Positions 43,834 through 54,569 are shown, numbered from the stretch's first letter. The stretch: 64,000 nucleotides of DNA from CALXOD01 sp964402715 (GCA_964402715.1 CAYODJ010000002.1:1-64000), one strand, 5' to 3'. A program made the numbers and translations. Notes: generated by a model not told the origin, from the letters alone.

Positions 43834-44778
43834 CTAAACCAGGACGAACAGTCCGATGTTGCGAATCCAGCCGCTTTTGAAAATCTTGTGCTTCCACAAT
43901 ATCTCTCTTCTGGAGAGCCAGCCGCGATCGGGCAGCGAGGCGAAGTCGGACAGCAGCCGGCGTTCGTTCTCGGGGATGCATGTCCCGAACGAATCCAGAA
44001 AAGCTCCGGCCTGACGGCATCTCTCAAAAAGTTCTTTCCGGATGACCGGAATTCCCTGCCGCAGCCGATGAAGAATATACGCCATTCCGTAACCGGAAGT
44101 TCCGTACACGTTCCGTGAATGCTGACGGTACAGCAGCGTCTGCTCGGGCAGGTAGATGAAACGTCCGAAGCAGGCCGCGCAGAGCGCCAGCCAGTGATCA
44201 TGCATGACCGCCTCTTCGGGAATCGGCAGCGCCCGTTTCAGCAGGGAGCGGTTCACGAGCACGGTGCAGCCGGCCGGCACATTCTGCAGCAGCAGATGCT
44301 CCAGCTTCAGCCGCTGAGGATCGATGTGCTCGTTCCGGAAGAAGGATTGCGACAGAAGCGTCAGCTTGTGATTGGTTATGGCCATGTCGGAGAACAGCAT
44401 GATCGGCGTCTCCCGGGGCATCCGGAGCGCCTCGTGCTCGTAGGCGCCGCGGGAGTGCTCTATCTTGTCCGGTTTCCACACGTCGTCGTGGTCGCAGAAC
44501 ATGACCAGCTCCGCCTCGGACGCTTCCGCCAGTTTGGCGAAATTGCGACAGGCCGAGGCCCGTCCTCCGCGCAGGAGTCGGATTTTATCCGGATATCGCG
44601 CCTGATAGCCGCGCAGTATTTTTCCAGTGGAATCCGTGGAGCCGCCGTCCCGGACAAGCAGTCTCCATCCGGCGTCGGTCTGGGCGAGAATGGAATCCAG
44701 CTGTTTCTTCAGGAATTTCTCCGACTGGAAAGTCGCCAGCAGGATTTCGATGGTCGGATGGTTTTTGTTTTCTTGCAT
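43834..44778 (-). CDS. Family 2 glycosyltransferase
   Basis: 314 residues. GT-A fold GT2: IEILLATFQSEKFLKKQLDS at the N-terminus, RDGGSTDST at about 44-52, the DxD-type FCDHDDVWKP at about 93-102, and HDHWLAL near residue 192 in the acceptor/catalytic area. The DHDDVW form is frequent in rhamnosyl-transferase-like members. Start at ATG (MQENKNHP); the longer open frame upstream overlaps a non-coding gap. Second glycosyltransferase gene of the polysaccharide operon. Linkage and sugar unknown. Confidence 0.88.
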   Translation of the reverse strand: MQENKNHPTIEILLATFQSEKFLKKQLDSILAQTDAGWRLLVRDGGSTDSTGKILRGYQARYPDKIRLLRGGRASACRNFAKLAEASEAELVMFCDHDDVWKPDKIEHSRGAYEHEALRMPRETPIMLFSDMAITNHKLTLLSQSFFRNEHIDPQRLKLEHLLLQNVPAGCTVLVNRSLLKRALPIPEEAVMHDHWLALCAACFGRFIYLPEQTLLYRQHSRNVYGTSGYGMAYILHRLRQGIPVIRKELFERCRQAGAFLDSFGTCIPENERRLLSDFASLPDRGWLSRREILWKHKIFKSGWIRNIGLFVLV

Positions 44779-44831
44779 GTGAATGCCCCGGGGGAGGGAT
44801 CCCGCATCGCCGGCCGGCGGTCCGGGCCTTT

Positions 44832-45932
44832 TCACCGTCCGGCCGAAACTGACCGCATGAACCCGCGCATCTTCCGGCGGAAGACGGGAGCGGAGAAACG
44901 CGCCGCCTGTTCCCTGCAGCTCCGCGCGTCCCACGAGCGCGATTCGAATTGCAGAATCGCCCCGATCAGCGATTCGACCGTGCATCCGTCAAAGAAGAGT
45001 CCGGTCCGATCCGGGACGACGGTCTCCAGTGCGCCGCCGGCTCCGAAAGCGATCACCGGCGTTCCGGCCGCCTGCGCCTCCACCGGGACGATGCCGAAAT
45101 CCTCCGTCCCGGGGAAGATCAGCGCCCGAGCCTCCGCGTAGCCGCGCCGCAGCTGCTCGTCGGAGGCGTTCTCCAGAAAAGTGACGCCGGGACCGGCCGT
45201 GCGGCGCAGTTCGTTTATCATGGGGCCGTTTCCGATGACGACCAGCCGGCGGCCGAGCTTCCGGCAAGCGCGGATCGCCAGCTCTGGATGTTTGTATGGC
45301 AGCAGCCGCCCCGCATACAGATAGTGCTCCTTCTTTTCGTATCCGCCGCCGCCGAAGAAGTCGGTGTCCACCGGAGGGTGTATGACTGCGGCCTCCCTCC
45401 CGTAGACGCGCCGGATGCGTTCCTGAACAAAGCGGCTGTTCGCGACGAAGGCGTCCACCGATTCCGCCGATTTCCGGTCGCAGCGGCGCAGATAACCGCG
45501 GAACAGCGACATCGCGATCCTGCCTGAAAACCCGGCGCTCCGGTAGTAGTCGTCGTACATGTCCCACAGATACCGCATGGGGCTGTGGCAGTAGCAGACG
45601 TGCCTGGCCCCCGCCGGCTTGCGGATCCCCTTCGCCGGTCCGGACTCGCTGCTGATGATGAGCTCGTACTTCTCCAGATTCAGCATGCGCAGGGCCAGCG
45701 GCATCAGCGGCAGATATTTCTGGCAGTGCCTTCCGGCGAAAGGCAGTTTGCCGATGAAGGTCTCGCGGATCCTGCGGCCGTCGAACGCGCCGCATGTCGC
45801 GGAGGCGTCGTAGGCGTGGGTGAAGATGTCCGCCTCGGGATAAAGGGCGGCGAGTTCCGCCAGAACCTTTTCCCCTCCGCCCAGACTGGTCAGCCAGTAA
45901 TGCAGAAGCGCCGTCGGCATGGAGATCGTCAC
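44832..45932 (-). CDS. Family 4 glycosyltransferase
   Basis: 366 residues, GT-B fold. N-terminal LHYWLTSLGGGEKVLAELAA (sugar-acceptor side), CYCHSPMRYLWDMYDDYY, nucleotide-sugar side with YAGRLLPYKHPELAI, VVIGNGPM and the EX7E motif region PGTEDFGIVPVEAQAAGTPV. The CHSPMRYLWD sequence is typical of a mannosyltransferase-like subgroup (WbaZ/WbdA-type); the sugar is not proven. Between the NusG paralogue and the GT2 in the operon. Confidence 0.9.
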   Translation of the reverse strand: MTISMPTALLHYWLTSLGGGEKVLAELAALYPEADIFTHAYDASATCGAFDGRRIRETFIGKLPFAGRHCQKYLPLMPLALRMLNLEKYELIISSESGPAKGIRKPAGARHVCYCHSPMRYLWDMYDDYYRSAGFSGRIAMSLFRGYLRRCDRKSAESVDAFVANSRFVQERIRRVYGREAAVIHPPVDTDFFGGGGYEKKEHYLYAGRLLPYKHPELAIRACRKLGRRLVVIGNGPMINELRRTAGPGVTFLENASDEQLRRGYAEARALIFPGTEDFGIVPVEAQAAGTPVIAFGAGGALETVVPDRTGLFFDGCTVESLIGAILQFESRSWDARSCREQAARFSAPVFRRKMRGFMRSVSAGR

Positions 45933-46002
45933 AGCACGGTCGGGAGATGAAACATGAAAGGAACGCCGGGCGCGGATTCCGGACGCACGGAGCGCGGCGG
46001 TG

Positions 46003-46575
46003 CTATTCCGCGATCTCGCAGTGGACGGCGGCGCACTCCACTCCGATGGACGCTCCGACCGTCTTTATGCGCACGAATATGAAGTTGCGGTCGAGACGGC
46101 GTTCGACGACGCCCTCCCATCCCTTGAAGATGCCGTGCGTGATCATGATCTTCCGGCCTTCCTGAATCTCTGGACGGACTTCCACATGGTTGGTCCGCGC
46201 GAGCAGTTCGAAATCCTGAACCTTGTGCAGATCCGCCAGAAGCTCGTCCTCGGTGTAGTTGGTGTGTCTGCAGACCTGCGCGACGCCTCGGAAACACCGC
46301 GCGTCGTGAATGGTGTCCTGACCGAGCGCGGCGAAAATGTAGCACGGGAACATCGGGCCGAGCACCGGAGGACGCCGGTAGGAATACCGCTTCCCGTTTC
46401 TGCCGGTGAACGAGTTGACGTAGACGCGCCGGCAGCGCGGCAGGTAGCAAGGAACGCCGTTCGTGTTGAAGAAAGCCTCGACGTGCCGTTCCGATTTCGG
46501 CATGGTCCGGATCAGATACCAGCAGAGATCGGGAATCTTCTGCAGATACCCGTCTTTACGCTCGTCAAGCGACAC
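46003..46575 (-). CDS. NusG-family specialised transcription antiterminator (UpxY/RfaH-like)
   Basis: 190 residues. NGN domain (about 18-120): WYLIRTMPKSERHVEAFFNT at the start, LPRCRRVYVNSFTGR, LGPMFPCYIFAAL; then a linker and a C-terminal KOW motif (about 140-180; IMITHGIFKGWEGVVERR). As in UpxY of Bacteroides and RfaH of enterobacteria, this NusG paralogue heads a polysaccharide operon, presumably letting polymerase read through early terminators. GTG start after CCAGGAGTTTCCCCCACC. It stands behind a ~185-base leader with a strong hairpin (46618-46646). Confidence 0.85.
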   Translation of the reverse strand: MSLDERKDGYLQKIPDLCWYLIRTMPKSERHVEAFFNTNGVPCYLPRCRRVYVNSFTGRNGKRYSYRRPPVLGPMFPCYIFAALGQDTIHDARCFRGVAQVCRHTNYTEDELLADLHKVQDFELLARTNHVEVRPEIQEGRKIMITHGIFKGWEGVVERRLDRNFIFVRIKTVGASIGVECAAVHCEIAE

Positions 46576-46617
46576 GGTGGGGGAAACTCCTGGTTGCGGG
46601 AATCACGGCAGCCTAAA

Positions 46618-46646
46618 GCGAGCTGTTGCCAAACTCAACAGCTCGC
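46618..46646 (-). promoter_or_regulatory. Leader hairpin of the polysaccharide operon (candidate pause/antitermination site)
   Basis: Perfect 11-bp stem GCGAGCTGTTG / CAACAGCTCGC with a 7-base loop, ending 43 bases before the NusG-paralogue start. On the transcript only three U follow, so it is a poor terminator but a good candidate pause or recognition hairpin for the NusG paralogue. Confidence 0.55.
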
Positions 46647-46766
46647 GCCGCCCGGCGACGGAGAGGGGGACACGGAACTCCGGAGCGGCGGACGCCGTCC
46701 GGCGCCGATCCGCCGCACTCCGTCATTGATCCGTCCATCCGTCGGACGTGGGAATGCAAGACCTGT

Positions 46767-46795
46767 AATATAGCGCGTTTCCGGGGATTTTGCAA
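46767..46795 (-). promoter_or_regulatory. Promoter of the polysaccharide operon
   Basis: Minus strand TTGCAA (46795-46790), 17 bases, TATATT (46772-46767). Predicts a leader of about 185 bases. Confidence 0.7.
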
Positions 46796-46921
46796 GGACT
46801 CCGGATCCGCTCCGGAGGTTCCTGCGGGCGGCCGCGCCGCGTCTCCGGACCGCGGCGGGAGGAGGCTCCCGCGCCGCGCATGTCTCTTTCCGGCTGCGCG
46901 TCGTCGGACGCCGCCGCCGGA

Positions 46922-47203
46922 TCAGCGGATTTTCATGCCGCATTTCGGGCAGATGATTTCCGGCTTGCCGCAGAGTATGAGATACAGCAGTCCCGGGACG
47001 ACGCCGATGCACAGGAACAGCATGAACAGGCATCCGGACGCGCCGTCCGTGCGGACTCCCTTTCCGCGGTATCCGCAGTTCGGGTTGGGACAGATGATCT
47101 GCAGTTCGCGTCTGCGCGTCCTCTCGGTCCTGAGCACCGAGATCAGACCCGCGATCAGCAGTATCAGAATAAACGCCCCGAGCAATGATGATGATGTCGA
47201 CAT
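46922..47203 (-). CDS. Small membrane protein with metal-binding Cys pairs
   Basis: 93 residues. Helix at about 7-24 (LLGAFILILLIAGLISVL), a Cys knuckle CPNPNC (38-43), a second hydrophobic stretch (about 57-76, CLFMLFLCIGVVPGLLYLIL) and a closing CPKC (85-88). The two Cys pairs straddling a membrane stretch resemble an interrupted zinc ribbon. No known function. Confidence 0.65.
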   Translation of the reverse strand: MSTSSSLLGAFILILLIAGLISVLRTERTRRRELQIICPNPNCGYRGKGVRTDGASGCLFMLFLCIGVVPGLLYLILCGKPEIICPKCGMKIR

Positions 47204-47312
47204 TGACGGTTCTCCCGTTCGTTACAGACAATACAATGCAGCGTCAAACGGCATTTTCAAGGCGGAAACATGGCGTCCGGCGCGGGACGCCGCCGGAATC
47301 CGCGCGGCCCGG

Positions 47313-48770
47313 TCACTTCGCCAGAAAGTCCACCACCTTCTGCGACAGTTTCTTTCCGAAGCCGGGAATCCTCTCGGCAATTTCGTCGGCGCCGACGCGG
47401 CGGATGGCGCGCACCGAGCCGAAGGCGCGGAGCAGCTGCATCTTGCGCTGCTTCCCGATGTCCGGAATGTCGTCGAGAAGCGACTGCTCCAGACGTTCCT
47501 GCCGCAGCTTCCGGTGGTAGGAGATCGCGAAGCGGTGCGATTCGTCGCGTATCGCCTGGAGAAGCCTCAGCGACGGTTCATGACGGTCTATCCGCAGCGG
47601 TTCGGTCCGTCCGGGAAGGAAGATCTCCTCGTTGCGCTTGGCCAGTCCGATGACCGGCAGCGGCGGACATCCGACCGCGATCAGCGCGTCCAGAGCGGCC
47701 GAGAGCTGGCCGCGGCCGCCGTCGACGACCACGAGATCCGGAAGTCCGCGCCGTTCCCGCAGCAGTCTGCCGAAATATCTGGCGACGATCTCCTTCATGG
47801 TGCCGAAGTCGTCGGCCTGCGTCACGGTGCGAACCTTGAATCTGCGGTAGTTCGCCCTGTCGGGACGCCCGTCCAGAAAGCTCACCAGCGACGACACGGC
47901 GAACGTGCCGAGAAGATTGGAGTTGTCGAAACAGACCATCCACGCGGGATACGCGGACAGACCGAGCGTGCGCTGAAGACTGCGGACGGCCTCGGGCCCG
48001 TCCGGAGCCGACGGCAGTTTCGGCCGCTCGAAGGAGCGGTTCCTGCCGCCGAAGACGGTTTCAAGGTTCGTCAGCACGTCGCGGTATCTGGCGGCCTTTT
48101 CGAAGTCGCCGTCGGCGGACGCCCCGAGCATCTTTTCCCTGATTGCTCCGGAGAGTTCGCCGATGTCCCCGGACAGCACCTGCATGACGCGGTCCGTCAG
48201 CCGGCGGTATTCGGCCTCGCTGACGGCGCCGGTGCACGGCGCGCTGCAGTCGCGGATGATCCGCTTCAGGCATCGTCTGCGCGTCTCCTCGGTCGGAAAC
48301 GAGTCGCGGCAGGTGCGCAGCCTGAAATGCGTCAGCAGGAAATCCAGCGTGTCGCGCAGGGCTCCGCCGTGGGGGAAGGGGCCGAAATAGCAGGCGTGGT
48401 CGTCCTTCCTGATCCGCGCCAGCTTGAGAGTCGGGAAGCGCTCGCGCAGATCGATCTTCAGGAGCGGGTAGCGCTTGTCGTCCCGCATGAGGACGTTGTA
48501 ATGCGGGGCGTACTCCTTGATCAGGCGGGATTCGAGGATCAGCGCCTCGGACTCGTTGCGGACCGTCTGGAACGACCAGTCGTCGATGGAGTGGATCAGC
48601 GAGCGCAGCTTGGCGTCGGCGCGGGCCACGCGCGACGGCTGAAAGTAGCTGGACACCCGCCGCCTCAGATCGGACGCCTTGCCGATGTAAATCACCCGGT
48701 CGAAACGGTCGCGGAAGACGTACACCCCCGGCCGGTGCGGCAGATCCGACGGGTGGAACTCTCTCCTCAT
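47313..48770 (-). CDS. uvrC: Excinuclease UvrC-type protein
   Basis: 485 residues, about 100 shorter than most UvrC. N-terminal GIY-YIG nuclease (PGVYVFRD ... VIYIGKASDLRRRVSSYF), a small Cys-containing region (CSAPCTG), a UVR helix pair (about 195-225), RNase H-like endonuclease domain with VCFDNSNLLGT and LVVVDGGRGQL (catalytic Asp residues), and a C-terminal helix-hairpin-helix (LDDIPDIGKQRKMQLLRAFG and ERIPGFGKK). Nucleotide-excision repair, dual incision with UvrB. ATG at 48770 overlaps the stop of the receiver protein (ATGA); the longer frame lies on top of that gene. Confidence 0.9.
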   Translation of the reverse strand: MRREFHPSDLPHRPGVYVFRDRFDRVIYIGKASDLRRRVSSYFQPSRVARADAKLRSLIHSIDDWSFQTVRNESEALILESRLIKEYAPHYNVLMRDDKRYPLLKIDLRERFPTLKLARIRKDDHACYFGPFPHGGALRDTLDFLLTHFRLRTCRDSFPTEETRRRCLKRIIRDCSAPCTGAVSEAEYRRLTDRVMQVLSGDIGELSGAIREKMLGASADGDFEKAARYRDVLTNLETVFGGRNRSFERPKLPSAPDGPEAVRSLQRTLGLSAYPAWMVCFDNSNLLGTFAVSSLVSFLDGRPDRANYRRFKVRTVTQADDFGTMKEIVARYFGRLLRERRGLPDLVVVDGGRGQLSAALDALIAVGCPPLPVIGLAKRNEEIFLPGRTEPLRIDRHEPSLRLLQAIRDESHRFAISYHRKLRQERLEQSLLDDIPDIGKQRKMQLLRAFGSVRAIRRVGADEIAERIPGFGKKLSQKVVDFLAK

Positions 48771-49213
48771 CGCGCGGCGCGGCCGTCCGCGCCGCCGCTT
48801 TCCTCCCGGGCCGCCCTGCGGTCCAGCGCGCTGCGTATGGCCGCGGCCACGTCCGGCAGTCTGTGGGGTTTCGGCAGAAATCCGCAGGCGCCCTGCTGCA
48901 GGAGATCCTGGACTTCCTTTTCGGAGACGAAACCGCTCGACAGCAGTATGGCGGCGTCCGGATCCAGAGCGCGGATCTGCAGAAACGCCTTGTGCCCCCC
49001 GACCTGCGGCATGACCATGTCCAGCAGCACCAGATCGATCTGTCCCGGATTCTCCTTGTATATCTCCACCGCGTCCGCGCCGTTCTCCGCGAGCAGAACC
49101 GAGTAGCCGAGGCACTGCAGCGCCTCGATCAGAAAATCCCATATGCTCTCCTGATCGTCGACGATCAGGATCGTCTCGTTCCCCCTGGGCAGTTCCTTGA
49201 CGTCCTTTGGCAT
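48767..49213 (-). CDS. Single-domain response regulator (CheY-like receiver)
   Basis: 148 residues, a receiver domain with acidic pair Asp19/Asp20 (ILIVDD), phospho-acceptor Asp65 (LVLLDMVMP) and Lys115 (FLPKPH), followed by a short charged tail. No output domain and no histidine kinase nearby. The LVLLDMVMPQVGG form is common in receivers of hybrid-kinase type. It sits between hydA (37 bases upstream) and uvrC, possibly in the hydrogenase transcription unit. Confidence 0.9.
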   Translation of the reverse strand: MPKDVKELPRGNETILIVDDQESIWDFLIEALQCLGYSVLLAENGADAVEIYKENPGQIDLVLLDMVMPQVGGHKAFLQIRALDPDAAILLSSGFVSEKEVQDLLQQGACGFLPKPHRLPDVAAAIRSALDRRAAREESGGADGRAAR

Positions 49214-49250
49214 TGTCGCCCCCGTTGTTGTATGAGCCGCGCGCCCGGGA

Positions 49251-51269
49251 TCATGACGCCGCGTTCAGCGCCTTCACCACCGCCTGAAACGTGGCCTCCA
49301 GGGAATCGCTCCGTTCGATCTCCTGGTCCCCCACGGTCACCGCCAGCGTGCCGTCGGATTCCGGGCGGCTGCTGAAGGCGGCGTCGACGTCGAAACGTCC
49401 GTTCATGTGGTTCCTGTCGATGTAGTCGACCACCATGTCCAGCAGGGCCTTCCCCGGGTAGTCCTTCTGATTGGTGCAGATGGTTATGCACACCGGAATT
49501 CTGCCGGGCCCGCCGTCTCCGCGCAGGACCTGGATCTTGGCGTCGAAAATCTGATTGCGGTTCTGATAATGGGTGTGGAGAGCCTGGTGGGCCGTGTGCG
49601 AACCCGGGTGTCCTCCGAGACTGTCCTTGTAGCACTTGTCCACCCAGAAGTTGTCCTGCGGCTTCTGAAGCTGCCGGACCTTGTCCGTCGCGTACAGTCC
49701 CTGAATCCTGTGGCTGCGGAAGTCCTTGTCGTGGGAGATCGGCTGTCCTCCGCCGCTGATGCAGCCTCCCGGACAGGCCATGACCTCCACGAAGTCGACC
49801 TGCACCCGGCCGCGCTTCAGATCCTCGAGCAGTCTCCTGGCGTTGCCGAGGCCGTGCACCACGGCCACGCGGAGCTTGGAGCCGTTCACGTCCAGAACCG
49901 CCTCCTTGCGGGGGGCGAGTCCGCGGACTTCCTTGAAGTCGATCCGCTCCAGCGGCCTGCCCTCGATTTTCTCCACTGCGTACCGCAGGGCCGCCTCCAT
50001 GACGCCTCCCGTCACGCCGAAGATGACTCCGCCGCCGGTGGAGAAGCCGAACGGCATGTCGAAGGTCTCCGGCGGCATCTCGGCCAGACTGATCCCCATC
50101 GACTCGATCATCTGGGCGAGCTCAATCGTCGTCAGGACGTAGTCGATGTCCTGGCGGTCGCCGGTGCGGAACTTCGGCAACTGCGCCTCGAACTTCTTCG
50201 CCGTGCAGGGCATGACCGAGACCACCACCAGATTCTCCGGCTTGACGTTGAGCTGCTGCGGAAGAGTGCGGCGCGCCACCGATCCGAAAATCTGCTGCGG
50301 CGAGCGCGTGGTGGACAGATTCGGCATCAGCTCCGGATAGAACGTCTCGAGGAACTTCACCCAGCCGGGACAGCAGCTGGTGAACATGGGCATCCTGCCG
50401 CCGCGCGAAAGCCTGTCCATAAGTTCCGTCGCCTCCTCGAAGATGGTCATGTCGGCGGCGTAGCAGGTGTCGTACACCTGGTCGAACCCCATCATCTTCA
50501 TGGCGGAGACCATCTGCCTGGCTACGTTCTCGCCGCATTTGAAGCCGAAATGCTCGCCGAGAGCCACGCGCACCGAGGGCGCCACCTGCGCGACCACGAC
50601 CTTCGACGGATCGTGGATGGCCTCCCAGACCTGATCGCAGTTCGACTTGGGGACAATCGCCCCGGTCGGGCAGACCGCGGCGCACTGTCCGCAGTTCACG
50701 CATTCGACCTCGGCCAGATTCTTCGAGAACGCCGGCACCACCCGGGCGTTGGAGCCGCGGCCGGCGAAATCCAGGGCGCCGACCGTCTGCACCTCGGCGC
50801 AGACGCGGACGCAGTCGCCGCAGAGGACGCACTTGTTGGGGTCGCGCAGCAGCGACGGACTCGAATCGTCGATCGGCATGTCGGACGCCGGCTGCTTGTA
50901 GCGCACGGTGGCGACGCCGAGCTTTCTGGCGATGTCCTGGAGGGAGCACGTGGCGCTGCGCGAGCACGACGGGCACTCCCGCTTGTGGTTGGCCAGCAGC
51001 AGCTCGACGTTGATCTTGCGCATCTTCCGCAGCTGGCTGGTGTCGGTCAGCACCGACATCCCCGGAGCCGGCGCGGTCGAGCACGACGCGAAGATGCCCT
51101 TGCCCTGGATTTCGACCAGGCACAGTCGGCAGGCGCCGTAGATGGACAGTTCGGAATGGTAGCAGAACGTCGGCAGCTCGATGCCGGCCTTCCGGATCAC
51201 CTCCAGAAGGTTGCGTTCGCCGTCGATGGCGACTTCCCGGCCGTTTATCGTGATAGTGTTATTGTCCAT
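49251..51269 (-). CDS. hydA: [FeFe] hydrogenase large subunit HydA (trimeric, NAD-linked type)
   Basis: 672 residues. N-terminal [2Fe-2S] ferredoxin domain (about 1-80), the His-Cys cluster motif HKRECPSCSRSATC, two [4Fe-4S] motifs (CVLCGDCVRVC and CVNCGQCAAVC), then the H-cluster domain with L1 TSCCPGWVKF, L2 MPCTAKKFEAQ and L3 MACPGGCISGGGQP. Catalyses proton reduction or H2 oxidation, with HydB and HydC as partners for electron bifurcation with NADH and ferredoxin. After the small-subunit region (TDKVRQLQ...HTHYQNR) comes a ~95-residue extension (IQVLRGDGGPG onward) with only two Cys. Start MDNNTITINGRE. Confidence 0.96.
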   Translation of the reverse strand: MDNNTITINGREVAIDGERNLLEVIRKAGIELPTFCYHSELSIYGACRLCLVEIQGKGIFASCSTAPAPGMSVLTDTSQLRKMRKINVELLLANHKRECPSCSRSATCSLQDIARKLGVATVRYKQPASDMPIDDSSPSLLRDPNKCVLCGDCVRVCAEVQTVGALDFAGRGSNARVVPAFSKNLAEVECVNCGQCAAVCPTGAIVPKSNCDQVWEAIHDPSKVVVAQVAPSVRVALGEHFGFKCGENVARQMVSAMKMMGFDQVYDTCYAADMTIFEEATELMDRLSRGGRMPMFTSCCPGWVKFLETFYPELMPNLSTTRSPQQIFGSVARRTLPQQLNVKPENLVVVSVMPCTAKKFEAQLPKFRTGDRQDIDYVLTTIELAQMIESMGISLAEMPPETFDMPFGFSTGGGVIFGVTGGVMEAALRYAVEKIEGRPLERIDFKEVRGLAPRKEAVLDVNGSKLRVAVVHGLGNARRLLEDLKRGRVQVDFVEVMACPGGCISGGGQPISHDKDFRSHRIQGLYATDKVRQLQKPQDNFWVDKCYKDSLGGHPGSHTAHQALHTHYQNRNQIFDAKIQVLRGDGGPGRIPVCITICTNQKDYPGKALLDMVVDYIDRNHMNGRFDVDAAFSSRPESDGTLAVTVGDQEIERSDSLEATFQAVVKALNAAS

Positions 51270-51294
51270 GATTGATTGTTCTCCGAGATGGGGG

Positions 51295-53193
<1,899 letters not shown>

Positions 53194-53212
53194 TTTATTC
53201 TCCGTGGTGGGT

Positions 53213-53722
53213 TTAGGCGTTCTGTTCCTTGGCGCGCAGCTGTTCGACGATGGCGACCGCCTGTTCGGGCGTCACCTGTCCGTGCACCTCGTCGCCGGCC
53301 ACCATGACGGGGGCGAGCCCGCATGCGCCCAGGCAGCTGACGGTCTCGAGGGTGAACATCAGGTCGTCGGTGGTCCGCTTGTCGGCGCTCAGCTTCAGAT
53401 GTCCGTAGAGCGCCTCGAGAATTCCGTGGGACTTCTTGACGTGGCACGCGGTGCCGTCGCAGAGCCGGATGATGTACTTGCCCTTGGGGTGCAGCGAGAA
53501 ATGCGCGTAGAACGTCGCCACGCCGTACACATGGGAGGGGGGCACTCCGATGCTGGTGGCGATGTAGCTGATTATTTCCTGCGAGAGATACTTGTAGACG
53601 TCCTGCACCTCCTGCAGAATCGGAATCAGCCGCGACTCCTGATAGTCGTTCTTCTCCAGAATCCGGTTGACTTCGGCGAGATAGTCGATCATCGCCTGCG
53701 TTTTGTTGTCGGCTTGCTGCAT
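53213..53722 (-). CDS. hydC: HydC, NuoE-like [2Fe-2S] subunit of the hydrogenase complex
   Basis: 169 residues from MQQADNKTQ. NuoE/HydC fold: helical N-terminus with LIPILQEVQDVYKYLSQE, then the two halves of the [2Fe-2S] site, LCDGTACHVKKS and CLGACGLAPVM. Relays electrons between HydB and HydA. GGGGA eight bases before the ATG decides the start; another ATG 15 bases upstream has no ribosome site. The larger open frame overlapping rex is spurious upstream of here. Confidence 0.93.
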   Translation of the reverse strand: MQQADNKTQAMIDYLAEVNRILEKNDYQESRLIPILQEVQDVYKYLSQEIISYIATSIGVPPSHVYGVATFYAHFSLHPKGKYIIRLCDGTACHVKKSHGILEALYGHLKLSADKRTTDDLMFTLETVSCLGACGLAPVMVAGDEVHGQVTPEQAVAIVEQLRAKEQNA

Positions 53723-53760
53723 ATCGCGAATCCCCATGTTTGTTGTGGTTCGAACAGAGA

Positions 53761-54444
53761 CTACGACTGTTTCCGTCTGGAGCCGCGCTCCGGTTCCGGC
53801 GCGGACGCCGCCTGGGCGCTCTGGCGGAGCTTCACCGAGAGCACGGCGAACCCGCCGGCGATCACCTCGCGCTGCACCACCACGTGGCCCGGCGTCTTCA
53901 GGCTGACGTTGGCGAAATTCCAGATTCCGCGGATGCCGGCCGCGACCATGACGTCCGCCACTCTCTGGGCGGCGGAGGCCGGAACGCAGATGATGCCGAT
54001 CTCCGTCTTCATCCGGCGCACCGTCTCCGGCAGTTCCGCGACGTCGAAAATCCGGCATCCGCGCACCTCCGTCCCGATCTTGTCCGGATCGGAGTCGAAG
54101 GCGGCGGCGATCTTCAGGCCGTAATCCTCGAACCCGTCGTAACCCAGAAGGGCGTGCCCCAGCGATCCGGCTCCGACGAGTATGGCGGCGGCCGGCGTCT
54201 GCCATTGAAGGAAACGCCGGATGGCGTCGATCAGATCGCAGACCTTGTAGCCCACGCCCGGCTGTCCGGACACTCCGGTGACCGCCAGATCCTTCCGGAT
54301 GACGATCTCGGCCAGATGCATGTACCTGGCCAGCTCCGGGGTCGCCACGATGTCGACTCCGTCCTTGTGCATTTCCGAAAGTCTGTAGAGATAGGTCGGC
54401 AGACGGCGTATGGTCGGGGTCTTCTGAATTTTGACGTTCGCCAT
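53761..54444 (-). CDS. rex: Redox-sensing transcriptional repressor Rex
   Basis: 227 residues. N-terminal winged HTH (about 10-70; TPTIRRLPTYLYRLSEM, TPELARYMHLAEIVIRKDL, GVGYKV) and a Rossmann domain with GAGSLGHALL at about 89-98 that binds NAD(H). Rex represses fermentative and hydrogenase genes when NADH is low. Placement directly before hydCBA suggests it controls that operon and itself. I looked for a TTGTTAA-type operator around the promoter and did not find one I could support. The last ~20 residues are charged and variable. Confidence 0.93.
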   Translation of the reverse strand: MANVKIQKTPTIRRLPTYLYRLSEMHKDGVDIVATPELARYMHLAEIVIRKDLAVTGVSGQPGVGYKVCDLIDAIRRFLQWQTPAAAILVGAGSLGHALLGYDGFEDYGLKIAAAFDSDPDKIGTEVRGCRIFDVAELPETVRRMKTEIGIICVPASAAQRVADVMVAAGIRGIWNFANVSLKTPGHVVVQREVIAGGFAVLSVKLRQSAQAASAPEPERGSRRKQS

Positions 54445-54491
54445 GAAACCTCTCTCGCGTCGTTCGATATTTTTTTACCCAGCAGGGGGTT

Positions 54492-54520
54492 ATTATACAG
54501 CGGCCGCCGTAAAATGTCAA
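54492..54520 (-). promoter_or_regulatory. Consensus promoter of the rex-hydCBA operon
   Basis: Minus strand TTGACA (54520-54515), 17 bases, TATAAT (54497-54492): a full sigma-70 consensus, 48 bases before the rex start. GAGAGAGG serves as ribosome site. Confidence 0.85.
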
Positions 54521-54569
54521 ATGCGCGAAGGGCCGAAATCCGACGATCGACCGTCCGCCGCAGTCCGTC

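Larger units (their letters stand above)
46576..46921. other. Leader and promoter region of the polysaccharide operon
   Basis: No gene. It contains the operon promoter (46767-46795) and the leader hairpin (46618-46646) described separately. A short open frame in the leader (ending NSSL) has no ribosome site I can support. Confidence 0.5.
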
